A DNA stretch of 64,000 nt, from the NCBI RefSeq assembly GCF_001429285.1, contig NZ_LMJJ01000043.1, positions 350,184 to 414,183 of the forward strand, given 5' to 3'. Every line of letters begins with the position of its first letter. Within the stretch, counting starts at the first letter, position 1. Below the pieces are notes generated by a model, which ran no database searches, had not been told where the DNA came from, and worked only from the letters and a program-made list of their open reading frames with translations. This document shows, piece after piece, positions 43,870 to 54,240 of this stretch. Both the position numbers and the translations under genes were made by a program. Source of the stretch: Ensifer sp. Root278 (GTDB lineage: Bacteria > Pseudomonadota > Alphaproteobacteria > Rhizobiales > Rhizobiaceae).

Positions 43870-44832
43870 ATGAAAATCGCCAAGGCACTTGCGAGTGCAA
43901 CGATCCTTGCTGCCTGCACGCTCGGCAGTGCTTCCGCGGCCGATCTGGTCGTCGGCTTTTCGCAGATCGGCTCGGAGTCCGGCTGGCGCGCCGCCGAGAC
44001 GACGCTGACCAAGCAGCAGGCAGAGCAGCGCGGCATCGACCTCAAATTCGCTGATGCGCAGCAGAAACAGGAAAACCAGATCAAGGCGATCCGCTCCTTC
44101 ATCGCGCAGGGCGTGAACGCCATCCTCGTCGCCCCGGTCGTCGCTACCGGCTGGGACGAGGTGCTGCAGGAAGCAAAGGACGCGGAAATTCCGGTCATCC
44201 TGCTCGACCGCACCGTCGATGCCTCGAAGGATCTCTATCTGACCGCGGTAACTTCCGACCTCGTGCACGAAGGCAATGTTGCCGGCAAGTGGCTCGTCGA
44301 CGCCACGGCAGGCAAGCCCTGCAACGTCGTCGAGCTTCAGGGCACGACCGGCTCCTCGCCGGCAATCGACCGCAAGAAGGGCTTTGAGCAGGCGCTTTCC
44401 GGCCACGACAACCTGAAAATCGTCCGCAGCCAGACCGGCGACTTCACCCGCACCAAGGGCAAGGAAGTCATGGAAAGCTTCCTCAAGGCGGAGGACGGCG
44501 GCAAGAACATCTGCGCGCTCTATGCCCACAACGACGACATGGCGGTCGGCGCCATCCAGGCGATCAAGGAAGCCGGCCTGAAGCCGGGCAAGGATATCCT
44601 TGTCGTCTCGATCGATGCGGTTCCGGACATCTTCCAGGCTATGGCCGCCGGTGAAGCCAATGCCACGGTCGAGCTGACGCCGAACATGGCCGGCCCCGCC
44701 TTCGATGCGCTTGCCGCGTACCAGAAGGATGGCACGGCACCGCCGAAGTGGATCCAGACGGAATCGAAACTTTACACTCAGGCCGACGAGCCGCTGAAGG
44801 TCTACGAGGAAAAGAAAGGCCTCGGCTACTGA
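43870..44832 (+). CDS. ytfQ: Galactofuranose/sugar ABC transporter binding protein (CUT2)
   Basis: The 320-residue protein has a Sec signal of 23 residues ending ASAAD and then the ribose-type binding fold. It begins LVVGFSQIGSESGWRAAET, which is highly characteristic of YtfQ, the galactofuranose-binding protein of E. coli. Other matches are VAPVVATGWDEVLQEAKDA and YAHNDDMAVGAIQAIKEAG. It starts the operon ahead of a matching ATPase and two permeases. ATG 43870 follows a strong GGGAGGAAATC site. The furanose-galactose substrate is inferred by homology. Confidence 0.9.
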   Translation: MKIAKALASATILAACTLGSASAADLVVGFSQIGSESGWRAAETTLTKQQAEQRGIDLKFADAQQKQENQIKAIRSFIAQGVNAILVAPVVATGWDEVLQEAKDAEIPVILLDRTVDASKDLYLTAVTSDLVHEGNVAGKWLVDATAGKPCNVVELQGTTGSSPAIDRKKGFEQALSGHDNLKIVRSQTGDFTRTKGKEVMESFLKAEDGGKNICALYAHNDDMAVGAIQAIKEAGLKPGKDILVVSIDAVPDIFQAMAAGEANATVELTPNMAGPAFDALAAYQKDGTAPPKWIQTESKLYTQADEPLKVYEEKKGLGY

Positions 44833-44840
44833 TGTCGGCC

Positions 44841-44870
44841 GTGGCCCGCGCTGCTTCTCGCGCGGGCCAC
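44841..44870 (+). terminator. Stem-loop between ytfQ and ytfR (attenuator or 3' stabiliser)
   Basis: GTGGCCCGCG (44841-44850) pairs perfectly with CGCGGGCCAC (44861-44870), loop CTGCTTCTCG, followed by GCTCTTTTCC. Hairpins here are common in ABC operons and raise the amount of binding protein over the membrane components. Confidence 0.65.
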
Positions 44871-44964
44871 GCTCTTTTCCAAGTTTCCGGCTGAAGAGCG
44901 CTGCTTGTCGCAGACAGGCCGTGCTTCTCGTCCGACAGATACCAGCATCGCGGAGACGGTACCG

Positions 44965-46479
44965 ATGCAGACCAATGACCACATTCTCCAGGCGATCCGG
45001 ATCGAAAAGACCTTCCCGGGCACAAGGGCCCTCGACAAGGTCGATTTTCACCTGCGGCGCGGAGAAGTTCATGCGCTGCTTGGCGAAAACGGCGCCGGCA
45101 AGTCTACTCTTATCAAATGCCTGACCGGCGCCTACCGCCGCGACGGCGGCGCCATCCTGCTCGATGACGCGGAGGTCGATCCGCGCGACACGTTCGAGGC
45201 CCAGACGCTCGGTATCGGCACGGTCTACCAGGAGGTCAACCTGCTGGCGAACCTGACCGTTGCCGAGAATCTCTTCCTCGGGCGCCAGCCCCGGCGCTTC
45301 GGCATGGTCGACGTTAGCGCCATGAACCGGCGTGCGCAGGAGCTGCTCGCCGACTATGAACTCGACATCGACGTCACCCGCGATCTTGCAAGCTATTCGG
45401 TCGCGATCCAGCAGGTCGTCGCCATCGCCCGCGCGGTCGATCTCTCAGGCAAGGTGTTGATTCTCGACGAGCCGACGGCAAGCCTCGACGCGCACGAGGT
45501 GGCGATGCTGTTTCGCATTGTCCGGCGCCTCAAGGCGCGTGGGCTCGGCATCATCTTCGTCACCCACTTCCTTGAACAGGTCTACGAGGTTTCAGACCGG
45601 ATAACGGTGCTCAGGAACGGGCAACTCGTCGGAACCCGTGAAACTGCCAATCTTGATCGGCGCGAACTGATCGCGATGATGATCGGCCGTGAACTGGCGG
45701 CGGAAATCCACGCACCGCGCGCGCAGGCCCAGGAAGGACCGTTGCGCTACCGGTTTCGCAATTACGGTCGCAAGGGTCGCGTCCGTCCCTTCGACCTCGA
45801 TGTCCGCGCTGGTGAAGTCGTCGGCATGGCGGGCCTGCTCGGCTCCGGTCGCACGGAAACGGCGGAGCTTCTCTTCGGGGCCCATCGTGCCGACAGCGGC
45901 GAGGCCGAGATCGACGGCCGCGCGGTCGACCTCTCATCACCGCGTGCCGCCATCCGCCATCGCTTCGGCTTCTGCCCGGAGGACCGCAAGACATCAGGCA
46001 TCATCGGCGACCTCTCGGTACGCGAGAACATCGTGCTCGCCCTGCAGGCGCGCCGTGGCTGGACACGGCCGATCGCCCGGGCGGACCAGAACCGGCTGGC
46101 GGACCACTACATCCGCGCGCTCGATATCCGCACGGCCGATCGCGAAAAGCCAATCAAGCTCTTGTCCGGCGGCAACCAGCAGAAGGCGATCCTGGCGCGC
46201 TGGCTCGCGACCGAGCCCGAATTCCTGATTCTCGACGAGCCGACGCGCGGTATCGACGTCGGCGCCCATGCGGAGATCGTCAAGCTGATTGAGGCGCTGC
46301 GCGAGAAGGGGCTGTCGCTGATCGTCGTCTCGTCAGAGATCGAGGAACTGGTCGCCTACAGCACGCGGATCATCGTGCTTCGGGATCGCGCCCATGTCGC
46401 CGAACTCGACGGCAACCGGATTACCGCCCACCAGATCGTCGAAGCGATCGCCGCAACCAATGAAAGAAGGACGTCGTGA
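44965..46479 (+). CDS. ytfR: Sugar ABC transporter ATP-binding protein, tandem ATPase (CUT2)
   Basis: The 504-residue protein has two ATPase halves. The first carries Walker A GENGAGKST and Walker B LILDEPTASLD, the second the altered nucleotide site GLLGSGRTE with the signature LSGGNQQKAILARWL and Walker B LILDEPTRGID. This is the RbsA/YtfR layout. ATG 44965 (MQTNDHI) follows GAGACGGTACCG; the open frame extends 60 bp upstream without need. Its stop overlaps the GTG of the next gene. Confidence 0.92.
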   Translation: MQTNDHILQAIRIEKTFPGTRALDKVDFHLRRGEVHALLGENGAGKSTLIKCLTGAYRRDGGAILLDDAEVDPRDTFEAQTLGIGTVYQEVNLLANLTVAENLFLGRQPRRFGMVDVSAMNRRAQELLADYELDIDVTRDLASYSVAIQQVVAIARAVDLSGKVLILDEPTASLDAHEVAMLFRIVRRLKARGLGIIFVTHFLEQVYEVSDRITVLRNGQLVGTRETANLDRRELIAMMIGRELAAEIHAPRAQAQEGPLRYRFRNYGRKGRVRPFDLDVRAGEVVGMAGLLGSGRTETAELLFGAHRADSGEAEIDGRAVDLSSPRAAIRHRFGFCPEDRKTSGIIGDLSVRENIVLALQARRGWTRPIARADQNRLADHYIRALDIRTADREKPIKLLSGGNQQKAILARWLATEPEFLILDEPTRGIDVGAHAEIVKLIEALREKGLSLIVVSSEIEELVAYSTRIIVLRDRAHVAELDGNRITAHQIVEAIAATNERRTS

Positions 46480-47501
46480 TCGCGACCATCAGGCTCTACT
46501 TCAACCGGTTGCTACCGCAACTGATCGCGCTTGGCGTCATCATCGTGGCGGTTTCGCTCGTGTTTCCCGGCTTCCTCAACCTGGAAATCCAGAACGACCG
46601 GCTTTATGGCAGCCTCATCGACATCCTTAATCGCGGCGCCCCTGTGGTGCTGCTGGCAATCGGCATGACCGTCGTCATTGCCACCAAGGGCATCGACCTC
46701 TCGGTCGGCGCGGTCATGGCGATCTGCGGCGCTACCGCGGCTGCTTGTATCACGTCGGGACATTCGGTCGCCGCAACCCTGCTGATCACGCTTGCCGTCG
46801 GAATCCTTTGCGGTCTGTGGAACGGGGTGCTGGTGGCGGTGCTCGACATCCAGCCGATCATTGCGACACTGGTCCTGATGGTCGCCGGGCGCGGTATTGC
46901 CCAGCTCATCACCGAGGGCGCGATCCTGACCTTCAATGATCCCGGCCTCGCCTTCATCGGCAGCGGTTCCTTCGCGGGCCTGCCGATGCCGGTCGTGATC
47001 TGGCTGGTCTTCGGCGTGCTGATCGCCATGCTCGTCCGACGGACGGCGCTCGGCATGCTGATCGAAGCGATCGGCGTCAATCGTCAGGCGAGTACGCTGT
47101 CCGGCGTGCTAACGCCCGTGCTGCTGATCGCCGCCTATGTTCTTTCCGGCCTTTGTGCGGCCATCGCCGGCATCATTGCCGCCGCCGATATTCGTGGCGC
47201 TGATGCCAACAATGCCGGGCTCTGGCTGGAGCTCGACGCCATCCTCTCGGTCGTGGTCGGCGGCACATCCCTGCTCGGCGGCCGCTTCAGCATTGCCGCA
47301 TCGGTGCTCGGTGCGATCATCATCCAGGCGATCAACACCGGCATTCTTCTTTCCGGCTTCCCGCCGGAGTTCAACCTGATCATCAAGGCCGCGATCATTG
47401 TCTTCATCCTGGTGCTTCAGTCGCCGCGGTTCCGCACCGCCTTTTCCTTCTTGGTGCCGGCGCGTGGCGCGAGCAAACCGAGCGAGCGAGCTGCAAAATG
47501 A
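46476..47501 (+). CDS. ytfT: Sugar ABC transporter permease (CUT2)
   Basis: The 341-residue membrane protein has the RbsC-type fold with GMTVVIATKGIDLSVGAVMAI and the later VVGGTSLLGGRFSI segment. The GTG start at 46476 overlaps the ATPase stop (GTGA). It forms a heterodimeric channel with the next permease, which fits the YtfT/YjfF pair rather than a homodimeric RbsC. Confidence 0.9.
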   Translation: MIATIRLYFNRLLPQLIALGVIIVAVSLVFPGFLNLEIQNDRLYGSLIDILNRGAPVVLLAIGMTVVIATKGIDLSVGAVMAICGATAAACITSGHSVAATLLITLAVGILCGLWNGVLVAVLDIQPIIATLVLMVAGRGIAQLITEGAILTFNDPGLAFIGSGSFAGLPMPVVIWLVFGVLIAMLVRRTALGMLIEAIGVNRQASTLSGVLTPVLLIAAYVLSGLCAAIAGIIAAADIRGADANNAGLWLELDAILSVVVGGTSLLGGRFSIAASVLGAIIIQAINTGILLSGFPPEFNLIIKAAIIVFILVLQSPRFRTAFSFLVPARGASKPSERAAK

Positions 47502-48466
47502 AGCCGAAATATCTTCCGCTGATCGCGACGCTCGTGATCTTTCTTCTCGGCTATGCGCTTTGCGTCGCGCAGTATCCGAACATCCTCTCCACGCGGGTGA
47601 TTGGAAACCTTTTGACCGACAATGCCTTCCTCGGCATCGCGGCCGTCGGGATGACCTTCGTCATCCTCTCGGGCGGCATTGATCTCTCCATCGGTTCGGT
47701 CATCGCGTTCACCGGCGTTTTCCTGGCCGTCGTGCTGGAACACACGAGCATCCACCCACTCGTCGCCTTCGCGATGGTTCTAACGATCGCGACGCTGTTC
47801 GGCGCGGCGATGGGGGCGATCATCCACTATCTGGAGATGCCCGCCTTCATCGTCACGCTTGCGGGCATGTTTCTCGCGCGCGGCGTTGCCTTCGTGCTGT
47901 CGATCGATTCCATTCCGATCAAGCATCCATTCTACGCGACGCTGAAAAGCCTCTACTTCAAGCTGCCTGGCGGCGGGCGCATCACGCTGATCGGCGGGTT
48001 GATGCTGTTCGTCTTCGCCATCGGCATCGTGCTGGCGCATCGCACCCGCTTCGGCACCAACGTCTACGCGCTCGGCGGTGGCACGGCGACCGCGCGGCTG
48101 ATGGGCGTTCCGGTCGCGGCGACGACGATCCGCATCTACGCCTTTTCGGGCCTGCTGGCGGGGCTGTCCGGCATCGTCTTTTCGCTCTACACGTCGGCCG
48201 GCTACTCGCTGGCCGCCGTCGGCGTCGAACTGGACGCGATCACTGCGGTCGTCATCGGCGGGACGCTCCTGACCGGCGGTTCGGGGTTCGTCGCCGGCAC
48301 GCTGGTGGGCATCCTCATCCAGGGTCTGATCCAGACCTACATCACTTTCGACGGATCGCTGTCGAGCTGGTGGACGAAGATCCTGATCGGCCTTCTGCTG
48401 TTTGCTTTCATCCTCTTGCAGAAGGGCATCATCTACGTCTCGCGTCATCGCCGACAGCCGGCGTGA
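47498..48466 (+). CDS. yjfF: Sugar ABC transporter permease (CUT2)
   Basis: The 322-residue permease has the paired motif GMTFVILSGGIDLSIGSVIAF and the later GGTLLTGGSGFVAGTLVG segment. It overlaps the preceding permease by 4 bp (ATGA). Presence of two distinct permeases after a tandem ATPase is the hallmark of the E. coli ytfQRT-yjfF galactofuranose importer. Confidence 0.9.
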   Translation: MKPKYLPLIATLVIFLLGYALCVAQYPNILSTRVIGNLLTDNAFLGIAAVGMTFVILSGGIDLSIGSVIAFTGVFLAVVLEHTSIHPLVAFAMVLTIATLFGAAMGAIIHYLEMPAFIVTLAGMFLARGVAFVLSIDSIPIKHPFYATLKSLYFKLPGGGRITLIGGLMLFVFAIGIVLAHRTRFGTNVYALGGGTATARLMGVPVAATTIRIYAFSGLLAGLSGIVFSLYTSAGYSLAAVGVELDAITAVVIGGTLLTGGSGFVAGTLVGILIQGLIQTYITFDGSLSSWWTKILIGLLLFAFILLQKGIIYVSRHRRQPA

Positions 48467-48484
48467 TCTGGCAAGGACCGTGCG

Positions 48485-49213
48485 ATGTGGTCATTCTTCC
48501 AGCCGCCGCGCAAAAGGACGAGCCACCGGCTCGTCGTCGAAGAGCTCGGCCAGGCGGTTGTCGCAGGGGAATTCGCCGTCGGCGCCATCCTGCCCGGAGA
48601 CGTGGAGCTTGCGGCACGATTCAACGTCTCCCGCACGGTTCTGCGGGAAGCAATGAAGACGCTCGCCGCCAAGGGGCTCGTCGTCGCGCGGGCCCGCATC
48701 GGCACACGCGTGATGCCGCGGGCGAGCTGGAACCTCTTCGACGGCGACGTGCTTACCTGGCATTTCCGGGCCGGTGTCGATGAGGAGTTCCTGCGCCATG
48801 TCACCGAGGTCCGTCTCGCTCTGGAACCCTATGCGGCTGGGCTGGCTGCGCGCCGCGCCACGGACGCCGATATCTCCCATATGATGCGGCTGGCGGTCGC
48901 CATGGGCGATGCCGGGCACAGCGCGCAAACGCTGGCGCGCGCCGATCTCGAATTCCACCTCCGCCTGCTCGAGGCTTCGCTCAATCCGTTCATGCAGACC
49001 GTCGGCAGCCTGATCGAGGCGGCGCTGATGGGCGTTTTCCGGTTGAGCAACGCGGCCGCCGATGGCGCCGAGATCGATCGTGTCGCCGTCGCGCATATCC
49101 GCATCGTCGAGGAAATCCGGCTTCGCAACGAGGAAGGTGCACGAAGCGCGATGGAGCATGTGATAGGCGTGGGGCAGCAACAGTTGATCGCACATTTGAG
49201 GGCGCGCGGCTGA
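48485..49213 (+). CDS. GntR/FadR-family transcriptional regulator
   Basis: The 242-residue protein has a winged helix-turn-helix (LPGDVELAARFNVSRTVLREAMKTL, about residues 38-62) and a FadR-type (FCD) helical domain with the metal-binding-like Asp/His residues (DLEFHLRLL and a later AVAHIRIVEEI). It lies 18 bp after the last permease gene on the same strand, so it is probably the operon's own repressor responding to a sugar or sugar acid. GntR members of this subgroup include DgoR of galactonate use. Confidence 0.9.
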   Translation: MWSFFQPPRKRTSHRLVVEELGQAVVAGEFAVGAILPGDVELAARFNVSRTVLREAMKTLAAKGLVVARARIGTRVMPRASWNLFDGDVLTWHFRAGVDEEFLRHVTEVRLALEPYAAGLAARRATDADISHMMRLAVAMGDAGHSAQTLARADLEFHLRLLEASLNPFMQTVGSLIEAALMGVFRLSNAAADGAEIDRVAVAHIRIVEEIRLRNEEGARSAMEHVIGVGQQQLIAHLRARG

Positions 49214-49357
49214 TCCGGAGGTGAGCGCCGGACGCTCCGCAGACGAGTTGTCACAAAGCATTTTCTGCGCAGCTTGGCTTTGTCCGTCGCGTGGGCGTAG
49301 GGTCGGCGAAGATGCTGGCGCAACTTTTGCCGCCGGCGAAGGCGAGCGGAGAGCAGG

Positions 49358-50875
49358 GTGACGGAACAGGACGTTCTGATCGTCGATGCGGGACCGACGG
49401 GGCTGGTGCTTGCTCTCTGGCTGACCGCCCAGGGGGTGAAGGTCCGCATCGTCGACAAGAATATCGGTCCTGGCCCGACGTCGCGGGCGATGGTGGTGCA
49501 TGCGCGCACGCTTGAACTCTATCGCCAGCTCGATCTCGCGACAGCGGTGATCGCGGCCGGACACCGCAACCCGTCCGTCAACCTTTGGGCGAAAGGCAGG
49601 ATCAGGGCGCATATCCCGTTTGGCCCCACCGGTGCGGAGCTGACGCCCTACCCCTTTGTCCTGGTCTATCCGCAGGATCATCATGAGCGCTTGCTGACCG
49701 AGCGATTGGAAACCATGGGCGTCACCGTCGAGCGGCAGACCGAGCTGGTCGACTTCGAAGACGCGGGCGGCGCGGTCCGCGCGTGCCTTCGGCTGCCTGA
49801 CGGCAGCGAGGAGGTCTGTGCCGCGCGATACCTCGCCGGCTGCGACGGAGCCCGTTCAGCGGTGCGGCACAAGCTCGCGGTCGGGTTCGAGGGCGGCACC
49901 TATCATCAGACTTTCTACGTCGCCGACGTCGAGGTGAGCGGCCCGACGGCCAATGGTGAGGCGCATATTTCGCTCGAAAGCAGCGACTTCGTAGCGCTCC
50001 TTGCCTATGCCGAGGGGCGGGGACGCCTAATTGGCCTGGTCCGTGACGAGCGCGAAGACGTGAGCAAGCTCACCTTCAAGGACGTCGGGCACCGCGCCAT
50101 CGAGGGGCTGCAGCTCACCATCGACAAGGTCAACTGGTTCTCGACCTATCGCGTCCATCATCGTGTGGCTGACCGCTTTCGGGAGGGGCGTGCCTTCCTG
50201 CTGGGGGACGCGGCGCATGTGCACAGCCCAGTCGGCGGCCAGGGCATGAACACCGGGATCGGCGATGCGATCAATCTTGCGTGGAAGCTCGCGGCGGTGC
50301 TGAGGGGACGAGCGCCCGATGGTCTTCTCGACAGCTATGAGCGCGAACGCGCCGGCTTCGCGCACCAGCTCGTGGAGACCACCGATCGCCTGTTCACCTT
50401 CGTGACGGCAGAGGGCCGCTTCGCGGACTTTTTGCGGGTCGAGATCGCGCCGGTTCTGGCAGGTGTCGCCTACCGCATCGGCGGCATCAGGGCATTTCTG
50501 TTCCGGATCCTCTCGCAAACCCAGCTGAACTATCGTGGCGGACCGTTAAGCCACGGCAAGGCCGGCAGGGTGGACGGCGGAGATCGGCTTCCCTGGGTCT
50601 TGGTCAATGGTCTCGACAACTACCCGCCCCTTGCCGCCATCACCTGGCAAGTTCATGTCTATGGAGCGGCGTCCGGGGAATTGAACCAATGGTGCGCGAC
50701 GCGCCATGTGCCGCTCCATGTATTTCCCTGGACGGAGGAACACACGGCGGCAGGGCTGGCCATCGATGCCGCCTATCTCTTGCGCCCCGATACCTACGTG
50801 GCGGTTGCCGCTTTGGAGCAGGCGCCCGATGTGTTCGACGCCTATCTGGCGGACGTGGGGATCACCCTCTGCTGA
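49358..50875 (+). CDS. FAD-dependent aromatic-type monooxygenase (PHBH family)
   Basis: The 505-residue protein resembles phenol/PheA-type flavin hydroxylases. It has the DG motif CDGARSAVRHKLAV and the GD motif FLLGDAAHVHSPVGGQGMNTGIGDA, both FAD-binding. The N-terminal dinucleotide motif is VDAGPTG, with Asp10 in place of the usual first Gly of GAGPTG, an unusual change. The C-terminal thioredoxin-like domain of the family is present (residues about 400-505). It starts at GTG 49358 after GAGCAGG. It stands alone, so the aromatic substrate is unknown. Confidence 0.87.
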   Translation: MTEQDVLIVDAGPTGLVLALWLTAQGVKVRIVDKNIGPGPTSRAMVVHARTLELYRQLDLATAVIAAGHRNPSVNLWAKGRIRAHIPFGPTGAELTPYPFVLVYPQDHHERLLTERLETMGVTVERQTELVDFEDAGGAVRACLRLPDGSEEVCAARYLAGCDGARSAVRHKLAVGFEGGTYHQTFYVADVEVSGPTANGEAHISLESSDFVALLAYAEGRGRLIGLVRDEREDVSKLTFKDVGHRAIEGLQLTIDKVNWFSTYRVHHRVADRFREGRAFLLGDAAHVHSPVGGQGMNTGIGDAINLAWKLAAVLRGRAPDGLLDSYERERAGFAHQLVETTDRLFTFVTAEGRFADFLRVEIAPVLAGVAYRIGGIRAFLFRILSQTQLNYRGGPLSHGKAGRVDGGDRLPWVLVNGLDNYPPLAAITWQVHVYGAASGELNQWCATRHVPLHVFPWTEEHTAAGLAIDAAYLLRPDTYVAVAALEQAPDVFDAYLADVGITLC

Positions 50876-50976
50876 CGCGCGCCGTCGCAACAGGGGCCTG
50901 GCAACCCCGAAGGCAGTTCCTGTTGGGATTGCGGGGCAGGCGGATCCAACGCCGATTGGCGGAAAGGGTCGAATGG

Positions 50977-50997
50977 AAAAGGGGCCGGACCGGCCCC
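50977..50997 (-). terminator. Intrinsic terminator of the second RND operon
   Basis: Read on the minus strand, GGGGCCGG and CCGGCCCC flank one base and are followed by TTTT. It lies 30 bp past the stop of the RND permease gene (51028). Confidence 0.65.
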
Positions 50998-51027
50998 GTT
51001 GTCGATGTTGCCGTCGGGTCGTCAAGC

Positions 51028-54000
51028 CTATCCATGGCTGGTTGGTGTCTGGGCGCCGCTCTCCGCCGCGTCGCTTTCTGCCGACGCGCCGTGCGCTCCG
51101 ACCGGGTGCATGGAAATGCCGGCGAGTTTGTGGCCGCGCTCGCGCAGCCACTGGAAGGCGACGTAGAGCGCCGGGATGACGAAGATGCCGACGAGTGCTG
51201 CGGCAAGCATGCCGCCGGCAACGCCGGTGCCGACCGCGCGACGGCTAAGTTCGCCGGCGCCCTTGGCGACCACCAGCGGCACCAGGCCGACGATGAAGGC
51301 GAAGCTCGTCATCATCACGGCGCGGAAGCGGGCGCGCGCCCCTTCGATCGCCGCATCGACGATCGAAGCGCCGGCTTCGCGGTGCGCCTTGGCGAACTCG
51401 ACGATCAGGATCGCGTTCTTCGACGCAAGCGCGATCAAAACGACGAGGCCGATCTGGGCATAGATGTCGAAGGAAAGCCCGGCGACGAGCACCGACAGCA
51501 GCGCACCTGATACGCCGAAGGCGACCGACAGCAGCACCGGTACCGGGATCGTCCAGCTTTCATAAAGCGCCACGAGGAAGAGGTAGGCGAAGAGCACGGC
51601 CATCGCCAGGATGGCGGTGGTCTTGCCGGCCGCTTCCAGTTCCTGCAGCGCCGTTCCGGTCCATTCGTAGCTGTATCCGGGCGGCAATGTCGAAGCCGAG
51701 AGCGCCTCCATCGCGGCAAGCGCCTCACCGGACGAATGTCCCGCGGACGGCTGGCCGTTCAGCGTGATCGAGCGATAGTTGTTGTAGCGTACGATCGACT
51801 GCGGGCCGACGATATAGTCGACCTTGGCGACCGAAGCGACCGGCACCATGTCGCCGTTTGCGTTGCGCACGTGCAGACGCTGAATGTCGTCGACGGCGTT
51901 TCGGTCCGGCTGAGAAGCCTGCATCGTCACCTTCCAGGTGCGGCCGAAGAGGTTGAAGTCGTTGACATAGTAGCTGCCGAGCGTGCCCTGCAGCGTGGTG
52001 AACAGATCGCTCACCGAGACGCCGAGCGCTTGCAGACGGTCGCGGTCGATATCGAGATAGAGCTGCGGCGAGCTCGCCGAATAGGTGGTAAAGGTGGGGC
52101 CAAGCGCCGGGTTCTGGTTGGCGGCGATGATCAGTCCGCCGGCGGTGGCCGAAAGATCGGCGACAGAACGGCCCTGCAGGTCAAGCAACTGATATTCGAA
52201 GCCCGATCCGGTGCCGAGGCCCATGATCGGTGGCAGGTTGAAGGCGAAGATCTGTGCGCCGCGGATCGCCTGACCCTTGGCCATGGTCGTGCGGATCGCC
52301 GCTTCGACGCCGGCCGCATCACTCAGGCGCTCCGCGAAGGGCTTCATCGTGACGATCGCGAAGGCCGAGTTGGACTTCGACAGGCCATCGAGGAAGGAGT
52401 AGCCGGTGACGGTGATCACATTGGCGACCCCCTCGATGCCGCTAAGCATCGTCTCCACCTGCTTCACGACAGCGTCGGTACGGTTGTACGACGCGCCTTC
52501 CGGCAGGCGGATTTCTGTGAAGAAGGCGCCCTGGTCTTCCGCCGGCAGGAAGCCGGTCGGAACGACACGGAAGAGGAAGCCGGTCGCGACGAAGGCGACT
52601 GCCAGCAACGCAAGCCCGATGATCGCGCGGCGGGCGATGTGGCCGGCCACATAGGCATAACCGTCGCGCCCCTTGTCGATGGTGCGCGAAATGTAGCCGA
52701 GAATGCCGCGCTTCGGTCCGTGGTGCGGCTTCAGGAGCACGGCGCAGAGCGCCGGGCTCAGTGTCAGCGCGTTGATCGCCGAGATCACCATCGACACCGA
52801 GACCGCGACGGCGAACTGCTGGAACAGCTGGCCGCTCAAGCCCGGGATAAAGGCGACCGGCACGAAGACCGACAGAAGCACGAGCGTGATCGCGACGATG
52901 GCGCCGGTGATTTCACCCATCGCACGACGCGCGGCTTCCGCTGCTGAGAGGCCGGGATTTTCCTCCATCACCCGCTCGACGTTTTCGACGACCACGATGG
53001 CGTCGTCGACGACGATACCGATCGCCAGAACCAATGCCAGCAACGACACGGTGTTGAGCGAAAAGCCCATGGCGAGCAGCACCGCGAAAGTGCCGATCAG
53101 CGCGACCGGAACGGCGACGAGCGGGATCAGCGTTGCCCGCCAGTTCCCGAGGAACAGGAAGACGATGATAATGACGAGGACGAAGGCCTCGAACAACGTT
53201 TCTTCGACGTTGTCGACGCTCGCTTCGACGAACTGCGCCGTGTCATAGGAGACCGAATAGGTGAGGCCCGGCGGGAAGGATTTCGACAATCGCTCCATCG
53301 CCTCCTGCACGCCTTTGGCGGCGGCAAGCGCGTTGGCGCCCGGCGCCTGATAGGTGCCGATCATGGCAACAGGCTTGCCATTGATCCGGGCGTTGGAATC
53401 GGAACTGGCGGCGCCGAGCTCGACGCGCGCGACGTCACGAATGCGCACATAGGAGCCGTCGGGCCTTGCACGCAGCACCACGTCTTCGAACTGCTTGGGA
53501 TCGGTGAGGCGCCCTTGCGTTTGAAGATTGAGCTGGAACAGCGGATCGTCGGTCATCGGCTGGGCGCCGATGCGGCCAATCGCTGCCTGAACGTTCTGCG
53601 CCTTCAACGCGTTGATCACGTCGGTTGGCGTCAGGTCCAGGCTCGTCATGCGGTCGATGTCGAGGACGACGCGCATCGAATAGTCCTGGGCGCCGAAGAG
53701 CTGAGCATCGCCGACGCCGGGCACGCGCTTGACCGTGTCGAGCACGTTGATCGTGGCGTAGTTGGACAGGAACAGGGAATCGAAGTTCTGCTTCTCGTCC
53801 GCAGCAAAGATGGTGATCACCTGCATCAGCGCCGACGACTTCTTGCGCACGCTGACGCCGCTCTGCTTGACCTCGGACGGTAGACCGGCCTCGGCCAGCG
53901 ACACGCGGTTCTGCACGTTGACGGTGGCGATGTCAGGGTCGGTCCCGACGGCGAAGGTGACGGTCAATGTATAGGAGCCGTCGGCGCCGCTCGTCGATTT

Positions 54001-54237
54001 CATGTAGAGCATGTCGTCGACGCCGACGACCTTGCTCTCGATCGGCTGGGCAACGGTGGTTTCCACCACGTCGGCGCCGGCGCCTGGATAGCTTGCCGTG
54101 ACGCTGACCTGCGGCGGCACGATGTCGGGGAACTGCGCGATCGGCAGACGGGTGAGCGCCAGCAGGCCTGCCAGCGTCAGCACGATGGATATGACCGTGG
54201 CGAAGCGCGGGCGATCGATGAAGATCTCTGAAATCAT
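51028..54237 (-). CDS. RND-family multidrug efflux permease (AcrB/MexB-like, HAE1)
   Basis: The 1069-residue permease begins [20 protein letters not shown], the typical HAE1 start, and has the proton-relay Asp411-Asp412 in [19 protein letters not shown]. The porter-domain motifs [16 protein letters not shown] and the FLP-type segment [11 protein letters not shown] are present. Such pumps export hydrophobic and amphiphilic drugs, detergents and plant phenolics. It is 3 bp after the adaptor gene and in one operon with it. No TolC-type gene or local repressor accompanies it. Confidence 0.95.
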   Translation of the reverse strand: MISEIFIDRPRFATVISIVLTLAGLLALTRLPIAQFPDIVPPQVSVTASYPGAGADVVETTVAQPIESKVVGVDDMLYMKSTSGADGSYTLTVTFAVGTDPDIATVNVQNRVSLAEAGLPSEVKQSGVSVRKKSSALMQVITIFAADEKQNFDSLFLSNYATINVLDTVKRVPGVGDAQLFGAQDYSMRVVLDIDRMTSLDLTPTDVINALKAQNVQAAIGRIGAQPMTDDPLFQLNLQTQGRLTDPKQFEDVVLRARPDGSYVRIRDVARVELGAASSDSNARINGKPVAMIGTYQAPGANALAAAKGVQEAMERLSKSFPPGLTYSVSYDTAQFVEASVDNVEETLFEAFVLVIIIVFLFLGNWRATLIPLVAVPVALIGTFAVLLAMGFSLNTVSLLALVLAIGIVVDDAIVVVENVERVMEENPGLSAAEAARRAMGEITGAIVAITLVLLSVFVPVAFIPGLSGQLFQQFAVAVSVSMVISAINALTLSPALCAVLLKPHHGPKRGILGYISRTIDKGRDGYAYVAGHIARRAIIGLALLAVAFVATGFLFRVVPTGFLPAEDQGAFFTEIRLPEGASYNRTDAVVKQVETMLSGIEGVANVITVTGYSFLDGLSKSNSAFAIVTMKPFAERLSDAAGVEAAIRTTMAKGQAIRGAQIFAFNLPPIMGLGTGSGFEYQLLDLQGRSVADLSATAGGLIIAANQNPALGPTFTTYSASSPQLYLDIDRDRLQALGVSVSDLFTTLQGTLGSYYVNDFNLFGRTWKVTMQASQPDRNAVDDIQRLHVRNANGDMVPVASVAKVDYIVGPQSIVRYNNYRSITLNGQPSAGHSSGEALAAMEALSASTLPPGYSYEWTGTALQELEAAGKTTAILAMAVLFAYLFLVALYESWTIPVPVLLSVAFGVSGALLSVLVAGLSFDIYAQIGLVVLIALASKNAILIVEFAKAHREAGASIVDAAIEGARARFRAVMMTSFAFIVGLVPLVVAKGAGELSRRAVGTGVAGGMLAAALVGIFVIPALYVAFQWLRERGHKLAGISMHPVGAHGASAESDAAESGAQTPTSHG

Positions 54238-54240
54238 CGC

